Assembly (NCBI GenBank): GCA_964367145.1
Contig: CAYIWJ010000024.1
Location: 1-5,950, forward strand
From: JAHFLD01 sp964367145
GTDB lineage: Bacteria; Patescibacteriota; Minisyncoccia; UBA6257; 1-14-0-10-40-38
Reading direction: 5' to 3'
DNA: 5,950 bases
Below the pieces are notes generated by a model, which saw only the letters and a list, made by a program, of their open reading frames with translations, was not told the DNA's origin and searched no databases. Each line of letters starts with the position of its first letter. Position 1 is the first letter of the stretch. A program made the translations under genes and the position numbers. Below are positions 1-5,282 of the stretch, in pieces.

Positions 1-14
1 CCGACTAAAGTCGG
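1..14. repeat. Short near-palindrome at the window edge
   Basis: CCGACT (1-6) pairs with AGTCGG (9-14) around AA. It may be part of a longer repeat extending left of the window. Confidence 0.45.
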
Positions 15-28
15 AATCCCAGCTTGCC

Positions 29-45
29 GAAGCTCCGAGAGCTTC
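29..45. repeat. Perfect 7-bp hairpin with 3-base loop
   Basis: GAAGCTC, loop CGA, GAGCTTC. There is no T-run on either side, so it is not a typical intrinsic terminator. The nonamer CTCCGAGAG inside it recurs at 290-298 just after the 246-290 hairpin. Confidence 0.6.
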
Positions 46-162
46 CCGCGAAACAGAAGTCCTCGCTGGTTGGAAAATGACGCTAGTCTCCGCGATGGCT
101 GTGGGGAAAAGGCAGGACTCGGACATATTCCTTTCAGAGAGACGGGATAGCGCCTATTCTTC

Positions 163-319
163 GCCGCTTCCTTTCGTGAACACCGCGGTTTCATTTTCTC
201 CAGCGGAAAATAACCCGCTACCTCCCCACCAGAGGCGGGCAAGTCGGCATAAAAATTTTGACTGCTGTCAAAAACCAATCTTTTTATGCCTCCGAGAGTT
301 GTCCACGAAAGGAAGCGGC
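163..319. repeat. 16-bp perfect inverted repeat, 125-base spacer
   Basis: The arms are GCCGCTTCCTTTCGTG at 163-178 and its exact reverse complement CACGAAAGGAAGCGGC at 304-319. A perfect match of this length across 125 bases is not expected by chance. It could be the closing stem of an RNA or the ends of a small miniature element. No flanking target-site duplication was seen. Confidence 0.85.
246..290. repeat. Long two-part hairpin
   Basis: GGCATAAAAA (246-255) pairs with TTTTTATGCC (281-290), and the next seven bases TTTTGAC (256-262) pair with GTCAAAA (267-273) around a TGCT loop. A one-sided seven-base bulge (274-280) interrupts a 17-bp stem. It lies inside the larger 163-319 repeat. Confidence 0.8.
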
Positions 320-393
320 TCGTTGGGTCAGAAGAATGAGGCTTTTGGAGCTTCTCAAAACACAAGAGTCCTGACTTGGGATAATGGAATAGA

Positions 394-1314
394 TTATTTT
401 TTCTTGTGGAGGTAGTCGTTGATATTTAGTACGGCTTTGATGGCATCGCCGGCGGAAATGTTATTTTGTTTATAGAGAACGTCGGTAACGTCGCCGGCAC
501 CCCAGATGCCCGGAATTGATGAACTTTGCGTCTTGTGATCAATAATCATTTCCCCAAAATTATTGAGTTCGACAATCCCCTTTAAAAAATCGGTATTGGG
601 AAGAGAGCCGATTTCCACAAAAACACCGGAGACGGCGAGATCTTTTTCGGCGCCGGTCTTGGTGTCGGTATATTTAAAACCAGAGACCGAATTATCGCCG
701 TAGATTTCTTTAGTGACGGCATTGAGTATGATTTCTACTTTTTCCGAGGCGCGGATTTTTTCCTGGGTTAGGGCATCGCCCTTGAGTTCGGCGGAACGGT
801 TTAGGAGATATATTTTGCTGGCGTAGGGAATGAGGTCGCGAACGGATTCCAGTCCAGCGTTGCCGCCGCCAACTACAGCCACATCTTTGTTTTTGAAAAT
901 TGGAGCGTCGCAGGTGGCGCAGTAGGCCACGCCTTTGCCGTTAAACTCTTTTTCGCCTGGAATACCCAGAGTTCGGCGGCGGCTTCCCGAGCCAACGAAG
1001 ATCGTTTTGGTTTCGATGGTCTTGCCTTGCGCGGTAGCAATGAGAAAGTAATTGGCGTTTTTCTGAACGCGCACCACTCGATCGCCGTCCATAATTTCTA
1101 AATCTTCTTGCGCGCGCAAATGCTCCTCCAGATTGCGGGCAAAATCAAAACCGGAGAGCGACTTGGCGCCAATCCAATTTTCGATTCCGGCCGAGACGAC
1201 CGACTGGCCGCCAAAATTCTCGGCGATGACTAGGGCTTTGATTTTTTTACGAGCGGCGTAAACTCCGGCGGCAACTCCGGCTGGGCCGCCGCCAATGATA
1301 ACCAAGTCGTACAT
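394..1314 (-). CDS. TrxB/AhpF-like flavoprotein disulfide reductase
   Basis: A 306-residue FAD-dependent reductase of the low-molecular-weight thioredoxin reductase family, predicted cytosolic, passing electrons from NAD(P)H through FAD and a CxxC pair to a small redoxin. Visible motifs are the FAD Rossmann loop GGGPAG (8-13), the redox site CATCD (132-136) with its acidic partner Asp136, the second dinucleotide loop GGGNAG (149-154), and the FAD motif GAGDV (272-276). Length is normal for the family, which lacks AhpF's N-terminal domain. The C-terminal half (CATCDAP, LPNTDFL, GEMIID, LYKQNN) resembles the AhpF flavoprotein module more than classical TrxB. The HRRxxxR signature for NADPH is absent after the second Rossmann loop (LLNRSAELKGD instead), so NADH may be preferred. 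The ATG is preceded in frame, 9 bases upstream, by the stop of the glutaredoxin gene; no Shine-Dalgarno is seen. The family call is firm; the partner is inferred from context. Confidence 0.93.
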   Translation of the reverse strand: MYDLVIIGGGPAGVAAGVYAARKKIKALVIAENFGGQSVVSAGIENWIGAKSLSGFDFARNLEEHLRAQEDLEIMDGDRVVRVQKNANYFLIATAQGKTIETKTIFVGSGSRRRTLGIPGEKEFNGKGVAYCATCDAPIFKNKDVAVVGGGNAGLESVRDLIPYASKIYLLNRSAELKGDALTQEKIRASEKVEIILNAVTKEIYGDNSVSGFKYTDTKTGAEKDLAVSGVFVEIGSLPNTDFLKGIVELNNFGEMIIDHKTQSSSIPGIWGAGDVTDVLYKQNNISAGDAIKAVLNINDYLHKKK

Positions 1315-1323
1315 AGGCTGATT

Positions 1324-1560
1324 TTATTTTACCCCCAAGGCTTTTTCCAGTTCGGAGCGGTTGAAACCGACAAAAACTTCGCCATCGATGTCAATAACTG
1401 GTACACCTAGCTGGTGCGTCTTGTTGATCATCTCCTCGCGGGCGGCATCGTCTTCGGCCACGTTGTGTTCGGTATAAGTCGCGTTGTGTTTTTTGAAAAA
1501 CTCCTTGGCCATTTTGCAATACACGCAGGTTGGGGTGCTGTAGATTTTGATGTTTTTCAT
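1324..1560 (-). CDS. Glutaredoxin-like small redox protein
   Basis: A 78-residue thioredoxin-fold protein of the glutaredoxin/NrdH size class, predicted cytosolic. The active site TPTCVYC has cysteines at 12 and 15, the cis-proline is in GVPV (Pro54), and GEVFVGFNRSELEKAL (60-75) is the usual C-terminal end of the family. The dithiol site suggests a role as electron carrier to a peroxidase, ribonucleotide reductase or other disulfide protein, rather than glutathione-linked deglutathionylation. Its stop lies 9 bases before the reductase ATG and in the same frame, so the two are almost certainly co-transcribed and probably work together, as AhpF's N-terminal redoxin part does with its flavoprotein part. 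In Clostridium pasteurianum a separate small redoxin and flavoprotein pair (Cp9/Cp34) is known to act this way. No clear Shine-Dalgarno precedes the ATG. The target is not shown by this window. Confidence 0.92.
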   Translation of the reverse strand: MKNIKIYSTPTCVYCKMAKEFFKKHNATYTEHNVAEDDAAREEMINKTHQLGVPVIDIDGEVFVGFNRSELEKALGVK

Positions 1561-1592
1561 AATAATGATTTTTAAAATATATTCTTGCCTCT

Positions 1593-1621
1593 ATTCTACA
1601 GCAGTTTTTTATTTTCCCCAA
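1593..1621 (-). promoter_or_regulatory. Possible sigma-70 promoter for the glutaredoxin-reductase pair
   Basis: On the minus strand, TTGGGG (1616-1621) is followed after 17 bases by TAGAAT (1593-1598; five of six -10 matches). Transcription would start near 1586 and leave a leader of about 25 bases. The -10 overlaps the stop codon of the SPW gene. The -35 is poor (three of six), so the call is tentative; the pair could instead be read from the promoter upstream of the DsbA-like gene. Confidence 0.35.
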
Positions 1622-1769
1622 ATGCCAACCATAGGACGAGTAAAATGGTTAGAACGCCGCCAGAAATACTATTCCAAAGCGCGGGAGTGACGCTGGCGAA
1701 TCCCAAAATCCAAGGCGAGGCCAACTGCCAAAGACCTAAAACAACGCCGCCCCAATGAATCCACTTCAT
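1596..1769 (-). CDS. Small SPW-motif membrane protein (57 residues)
   Basis: An ATG at 1767-1769 opens a 57-codon frame ending at TAG (1596-1598). The product is a two-helix membrane protein with helices at about 4-24 and 32-50 and a short Lys-containing tail. It carries a clear SPW motif (Ser18-Pro19-Trp20 in LASPWILGF), followed by Trp-Asn and a Gly-Gly turn (WNSISGG, 32-38), the pattern of the SPW repeat family (PF03779) of bacterial and archaeal membrane proteins with unknown function. Six of 57 residues are Trp. The ATG is 10 bases past the stop of the DsbA-like gene, filling what would otherwise be a 219-base gap, so it is probably the second gene of the operon. There is no obvious ribosome binding site. 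Family assignment is by motif recognition only; its role in a redox operon is unknown. Confidence 0.8.
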   Translation of the reverse strand: MKWIHWGGVVLGLWQLASPWILGFASVTPALWNSISGGVLTILLVLWLAFGENKKLL

Positions 1770-1779
1770 GTATTTAATA

Positions 1780-2511
1780 CTACTCTTTGGCTCCGGTCGG
1801 AATACTATTGGATGCTTGGATCGCTTTTTCGATTTCCGGCTTAAAATAACTAAAAGGCACGGCGCCGGAGATTAATTTGCCGTTGATAAAGGTGGCCGGA
1901 GTTCCATTCACGCCGGCGGCAACTCCAGCGTCGTAGTCGCGCTGGATTTCGGCATCATATTTTGACGCGCTAAAACAAGAACCAAATGTTTTGGTATCCA
2001 TGCCCAATTCTCCGGCGAGTTTGACGAAATCAATTGACGGTAACTGGTTTTGCCGATTAAAAAGCGTATCGTGATAAAGCCAATACTTACCCTGATCGCG
2101 AGCACATTCGGCGGCGTTGGCCGCGGGGCGCGCGTAGGGGTGAATGGCTTCCAGTGGAAAGTCGCGATAGACCAGATTGGCTTTGCCGGTTTCTATGTAA
2201 TCTTTACGAATTGACTGTTCGGCCTCTTGAAACATCTTTTCGCAAAACGGGCATTGATAATCCCCAAAAACGATGATGGTTAAAGGGGCCTTGGGATCAC
2301 CAAGCAAGACGTTGCCACCGGCATCGAGCGGTAAACTATTGCCCGTTCCGTTGGTTGTAGGTATGTTAGCCGAAACGTCGGCTAGTCCTTGATTGGCGCG
2401 CGAGCCAATACCGTAGACAACCGAACCGCCAATGATAATCGCCGAAGCTAAAATACTCACCGCCAAAAAAGTATTGCTTCGCCCTTCGTTACGCGTTTGA
2501 ATTTCGGACAT
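1780..2511 (-). CDS. Membrane-anchored DsbA-like thiol-disulfide oxidoreductase
   Basis: A 243-residue extracytoplasmic thioredoxin-fold protein of the DsbA/Thioredoxin_4 type (PF13462). A short charged N-terminus precedes a single membrane segment at about 14-36, and a Gly/Asn/Thr-rich linker leads to the catalytic domain from about residue 65. The active site is CPFC (87-90) in DYQCPFCEKM, the cis-proline is Thr204-Pro205 in GTPATFING, and the helical insert lies between. A second cysteine pair, Cys136 (AAECARDQ) and Cys179 (GSCFSAS), is typical of this group and may form a structural disulfide. It probably oxidises or isomerises disulfides in secreted proteins. No DsbB or VKOR partner is in the window. 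In-frame TAG and TGA lie 9 and 6 bases before the ATG, so the start cannot be further upstream. It heads the minus-strand cluster. Confidence 0.93.
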   Translation of the reverse strand: MSEIQTRNEGRSNTFLAVSILASAIIIGGSVVYGIGSRANQGLADVSANIPTTNGTGNSLPLDAGGNVLLGDPKAPLTIIVFGDYQCPFCEKMFQEAEQSIRKDYIETGKANLVYRDFPLEAIHPYARPAANAAECARDQGKYWLYHDTLFNRQNQLPSIDFVKLAGELGMDTKTFGSCFSASKYDAEIQRDYDAGVAAGVNGTPATFINGKLISGAVPFSYFKPEIEKAIQASNSIPTGAKE

Positions 2512-2524
2512 ATTTCACTACTAT
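2497..2524 (+). promoter_or_regulatory. Probable promoter for the sugar transferase gene
   Basis: TTGAAT (2497-2502) and TACTAT (2519-2524), 16 bases apart, each match four of six consensus positions. Transcription would start near 2531-2532, at the ATG, again giving a leaderless message. The -35 is inside the DsbA-like gene and the -10 overlaps the opposite-strand -10 by five bases. Confidence 0.4.
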
Positions 2525-2548
2525 AGGTTCCATGGATTCCATTGTCAA
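2520..2548 (-). promoter_or_regulatory. Strong sigma-70 promoter for the DsbA-like gene
   Basis: On the minus strand a perfect -35 TTGACA (2543-2548) is followed after exactly 17 bases by TATAGT (2520-2525; five of six matches). Transcription would start at about 2512-2514, one to three bases before the ATG at 2511, so the mRNA would be leaderless or nearly so. The -35 lies inside the first codons of the divergent sugar transferase gene. Confidence 0.65.
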
Positions 2549-3863
2549 ACTAAAAAGATTCGGACTATTCTTGGGCGACCTAGCCACCCTCTACTTGGCG
2601 CTTTTTTTGATGCTTTTTTTGCGTTACGGCGAGTTTTCGAGCGATGTAGTCCGTTTTCACTTCGCGCCTTTTAGTATTATTTTCGCCATTTGGCTCATTA
2701 TTTTTTATATCGGCGATTTGTACGACTTGCGATTGCTTAAAAATAACGGCGAATTTTTTATCCGCTTTATTATTACCGTTGGCTTGAGTGGAATTTTAGC
2801 GGTCATGTTTTTTTACTTTATTCCCGATTTTATAATCGCTCCCAAGACAAACCTTTTTAGCTTTATCGGGATTTTTGCAGTGCTTGGCTACGCCTGGCGG
2901 CAACTTTACAATTACATGCTCAACAACAGGTTGAGCGTGGTTAGAATTTTGCTCACGGGCTATAACCGCACCACGGAAGAAATCTATCGCCAGTTGGAGC
3001 GCAATCCCCAACTTGGATATAGCGTGGCCTTTTGGATGAAGGAGGGCATGGAAGAAAAGAATCCGCAGATGCTCGCCGAAATTATTAAGCGCCAGAAAAT
3101 TGATGTAGTAGTTTTGCCGGCTCACTTAAAGAAAAATCCCCGCGTAGCCCACGTGGCCTACGGAACACTCGCCTTGGGGGTGGAGGTTATTGATCTGGCG
3201 ACACTTTATGAAAAAATATTTCGCAAGATTCCGGTGGCCGAGCTGGAGGAGTCTTGGTTTTTAGGAAATTTGGTGCAAAACCATCGAATATATGACTCGC
3301 TCAAACGGCCCGTGGAGATTGTTTTTGTTTTGGGTCTGGGCGTCTTGCTTTTGCCTTTGATTATTTTAATCGCCTTAATTATTAAGATAACTTCGCCCGG
3401 ATCGGCTATTTTTCGCCAAGTTCGCATTGGTTATCGCGATGAGTCGTTTACTATTTTTAAGTTTCGGACGATGCGCCTTGACGCCGAAAAAAACGGTCCG
3501 CAATGGGCGGCGCAGAAAGACGATCGCTCGACGCGTTTTGGACACTTCTTGCGTCGAACCCATCTTGATGAGTTGCCCCAGTTACTGAATGTTTTAAATG
3601 GAACCATTTCGCTCGTCGGTCCGCGACCGGAGCGTCCGGAGTTCGTCGCAAAACTCAAGCAGGAGATTTTATATTACGAACTGCGACATTTAGTTCGCCC
3701 GGGTGTAACCGGTTGGGCGCAAACGCATTATCGCTACGGTGCCTCGATTAACGATGCTTATGAAAAACTACAGTATGAACTCTACTATATTCGTCACCGC
3801 TCATTTATGCTGGATATAATCACTCTGCTTAAAACCGTTAAATTTTTCTTTACTAATTTTTAG
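2532..3863 (+). CDS. Polyprenyl-phosphate sugar-1-phosphate transferase (WcaJ/EPS type)
   Basis: A 443-residue membrane phosphoglycosyltransferase that should move a sugar-1-phosphate from a nucleotide sugar to undecaprenyl phosphate on the cytoplasmic face, the first step of lipid-linked glycan synthesis. About four N-terminal membrane helices (roughly 11-31, 43-62, 77-99, 104-124) precede a nucleotide-binding-like domain (CoA_binding_3 type, about 130-235). The catalytic Bac_transf domain (PF02397) starts with a membrane hairpin at about 260-287. Catalytic-domain motifs are KFRTMR (310-315), the Asp-Glu catalytic pair in DELPQL (346-347), GPRP (363-366), RPGVTGWAQ (389-397), and a terminal YELYYIRHRS segment. 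Length and order are those of full-length exopolysaccharide sugar transferases. The sugar cannot be predicted. It starts 20 bases from the divergent DsbA-like gene without a Shine-Dalgarno, and is followed after 62 bases by a flippase. Confidence 0.94.
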   Translation: MDSIVKLKRFGLFLGDLATLYLALFLMLFLRYGEFSSDVVRFHFAPFSIIFAIWLIIFYIGDLYDLRLLKNNGEFFIRFIITVGLSGILAVMFFYFIPDFIIAPKTNLFSFIGIFAVLGYAWRQLYNYMLNNRLSVVRILLTGYNRTTEEIYRQLERNPQLGYSVAFWMKEGMEEKNPQMLAEIIKRQKIDVVVLPAHLKKNPRVAHVAYGTLALGVEVIDLATLYEKIFRKIPVAELEESWFLGNLVQNHRIYDSLKRPVEIVFVLGLGVLLLPLIILIALIIKITSPGSAIFRQVRIGYRDESFTIFKFRTMRLDAEKNGPQWAAQKDDRSTRFGHFLRRTHLDELPQLLNVLNGTISLVGPRPERPEFVAKLKQEILYYELRHLVRPGVTGWAQTHYRYGASINDAYEKLQYELYYIRHRSFMLDIITLLKTVKFFFTNF

Positions 3864-3871
3864 AATAAACG

Positions 3872-3919
3872 ATGAATAACAAACCCACGAATGTTAAGCG
3901 TATTTTTTCTGAAGTTTAA
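3872..3919 (+). CDS. 15-codon mini-ORF before the flippase gene
   Basis: ATG at 3872 opens 15 codons (MNNKPTNVKRIFSEV) ending at TAA (3917-3919), six bases before the flippase ATG. It has no ribosome binding site. Its second half (NVKRIFSEV) resembles the start of the flippase (NIKARLFPEGV), so it may be a decayed duplicate of that start, or a leader whose termination helps re-initiation at the flippase. A weak promoter-like pair (TTAAAT at 3838-3843, 17 bases, TAGAAT at 3861-3866) would start RNA close to this ATG. It may also be a chance frame. Confidence 0.2.
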   Translation: MNNKPTNVKRIFSEV

Positions 3920-3925
3920 AAGTAG

Positions 3926-5227
3926 ATGAACATTAAAGCGCGACTATTTCCCGAGGGAGTTTCCGCCAGGTCTACCGTCATCAAAAACGTGGCATGGCTT
4001 TTTTCGGGGCAGATTGTGGGGCGACTAATTCGCGCTGGAATCGTAGTTTACGCGGCTCGCGTGTTGGGCGCGGCGCATTGGGGAGCTTTTGCTTATGCTC
4101 TTGGCATAGTAACTTTTTTGACAGTTTTTTCCGACATTGGAATCAACGGACTAATTACCAAAGAAACCGCGCGCGATGAATCTTTGCGCGACCGTTACCT
4201 GGGAACCGCTTTTTTTCTGAAACTGATTTTAATCGGTTTGGTTTTTTCCGGAATCTTTTTGCTTTTCCCTAGATTTTCCAGTATTCCCGAGGCGACGACG
4301 CTGATGCCAATTTTGGTTTTTGTTTTTGCCTTTGATACGCTCCGCGATTTAATGTCGGCGGTAAGTCGGGCGCTGGAAAAAATGCATCTGGAGGCGACCT
4401 CAACCATTTTGACCAATGTGGCGATTGTAGTCTTGGGCGCCGGCGCATTACTCATTCGCCCGAACACAACCTCGCTAGCCCTAGCTTATGCGATTGGTAG
4501 CGGCGCCGGAATGTTCGCGTCTTTTTTTGTTTTGCGCCGCAACTTCCGCAATCTTTTTACCAGCTTTACCCGTTCCCTGCTCAAGCCGATCATAACCACC
4601 GCCTGGCCATTTGGACTCTTGGCCATGCTCGGCGCCATTATGCTCAATACCGATATTATTATGATTGGGTCTTTGGGCACGCCCACGCAGGTTGGTTATT
4701 ATTCGGCGGCGCAAAAAATCATTCAACTGCTTTATGTTTTACCGGCATTTTTGGCGACGGGTATTTTTCCCTTGATGTCGCGCTTGGCCAAGAACAATAG
4801 CGAGGGGGCGGATCGGGTTTTGGGTAAGTCGTTGGCTTTGGTGATTATGCTCGCCCTGCCAATTACTATTGGCGGCATTTTTGGCGCGCCGTTTATTATT
4901 CGGCTTTTCTTTGGGGCGGAATATATTCCGGCGACATTGAGCTTGCGGATTTTGATGCTGACTTTGCCGATTACTTATCCGGCGATGATTTTGGGAAATG
5001 CCGCCTTTGCTTATGACGAGCAGAAAAAATTTATTCCTTTTGTCTTAGCCGCGGCTTTATCTAACATTATTTTGAATGCTTTATTGATTCCAGTTTTTGG
5101 CATTGCCGGCGCTTCGGCGGCGACGATTGTGGCGCAACTCACGAGCAATATCTTTATTTGGCGAAGCATGAAGCGAATCAGCGGATTTAGGGTTTATTCT
5201 CATATCAAGACATATTTAGGGCTTTAA
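3926..5227 (+). CDS. Wzx-type lipid-linked oligosaccharide flippase
   Basis: A 433-residue polytopic membrane protein of the polysaccharide biosynthesis/MATE-like (MOP) superfamily, with about 12 predicted helices. It should flip a polyprenyl-linked saccharide across the membrane. The N-terminal region is diagnostic: NVAWLFSGQIVGRLIR (21-36), then YAARVLG, WGAFAYAL, and the VFSDIGINGLITKE turn at about 67-80, all matching the Wzx/RfbX pattern. The C-terminal half has the usual second bundle, including FGAEYIPA and the IPVFGIAGASAAT segment. An in-frame TAG lies directly before the ATG at 3926, so this is the earliest start; no Shine-Dalgarno is seen. It lies 62 bases after the phosphotransferase, on the same strand, which supports a shared glycan pathway. 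The substrate is unknown. It ends 55 bases from the convergent sigma factor gene, with no recognisable terminator hairpin between. Confidence 0.9.
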   Translation: MNIKARLFPEGVSARSTVIKNVAWLFSGQIVGRLIRAGIVVYAARVLGAAHWGAFAYALGIVTFLTVFSDIGINGLITKETARDESLRDRYLGTAFFLKLILIGLVFSGIFLLFPRFSSIPEATTLMPILVFVFAFDTLRDLMSAVSRALEKMHLEATSTILTNVAIVVLGAGALLIRPNTTSLALAYAIGSGAGMFASFFVLRRNFRNLFTSFTRSLLKPIITTAWPFGLLAMLGAIMLNTDIIMIGSLGTPTQVGYYSAAQKIIQLLYVLPAFLATGIFPLMSRLAKNNSEGADRVLGKSLALVIMLALPITIGGIFGAPFIIRLFFGAEYIPATLSLRILMLTLPITYPAMILGNAAFAYDEQKKFIPFVLAAALSNIILNALLIPVFGIAGASAATIVAQLTSNIFIWRSMKRISGFRVYSHIKTYLGL

Positions 5228-5282
5228 CGTTTTGATACCGCGTCAAGAATTAACCGAGAGAGCATCTGAACAATAGAGCGAA

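Larger units (their letters stand above)
113..373. ncRNA. Possible structured noncoding RNA, family unknown
   Basis: An 8-bp outer stem (113-120 CAGGACTC with 366-373 GAGTCCTG) surrounds a 16-bp perfect stem (163-178 with 304-319). The 125 bases inside fold into three side-by-side hairpins: 193-198/206-211; 214-217/236-239 continued by 221-224/232-235; and 246-255/281-290 continued by 256-262/267-273. This gives a multi-arm junction on a long closing stem. The conserved core motifs of RNase P RNA, tmRNA, SRP RNA and 5S rRNA were looked for on both strands and not found. Bases 58-63 (AGTCCT) can pair with 114-119 instead of the outer stem, so two folds may compete. Which strand is the RNA, and whether it is transcribed, is unknown. 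Confidence 0.3.
1..393. other. Unassigned structured region downstream of the reductase gene
   Basis: No known gene or RNA family is recognised here. The stretch is rich in inverted repeats: a 16-bp perfect repeat (163-178 with 304-319), an outer 8-bp stem (113-120 with 366-373), and smaller hairpins at 1-14, 29-45, 193-211, 214-239 and 246-290. Nested stems around several hairpins are what a folded noncoding RNA looks like, but the transcribed strand cannot be told. One minus-strand frame is free of stops from 425 to the left edge (141 codons). Its first ATG is at 192-194 and its translation is rich in Arg, Lys, Ser and Pro and matches no family I know. A plus-strand frame at 77-415 is also open, with no recognisable product. 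A noncoding RNA or a decayed element seems likelier to me than a protein gene. Confidence 0.4.

Noticed and set aside
343..360. Intrinsic terminator for the reductase operon
   Set aside because: GAG/CTC with flanking TTTT/AAAA makes a weak bulged hairpin, and no T-run follows on the minus strand.
1..393. RNase P RNA, tmRNA or SRP RNA
   Set aside because: Short resemblances exist (TGTCCACGA at 299-307 to the RNase P 3' core, GAAAGGAAGC near 308-316 to the SRP loop, GGATTCCGAC on the minus strand to the tmRNA 5' end), but the other conserved blocks and the right spacing are missing.
77..415. Plus-strand 112-codon open frame as a protein gene
   Set aside because: It has no ribosome binding site and no recognisable motif, runs through the inverted repeats, and overlaps the end of the reductase gene on the other strand.
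5228..5282. Bidirectional terminator between flippase and sigma factor genes
   Set aside because: No stable hairpin with a T-run is present; the only pairing seen is a 4-bp TTGA/TCAA.
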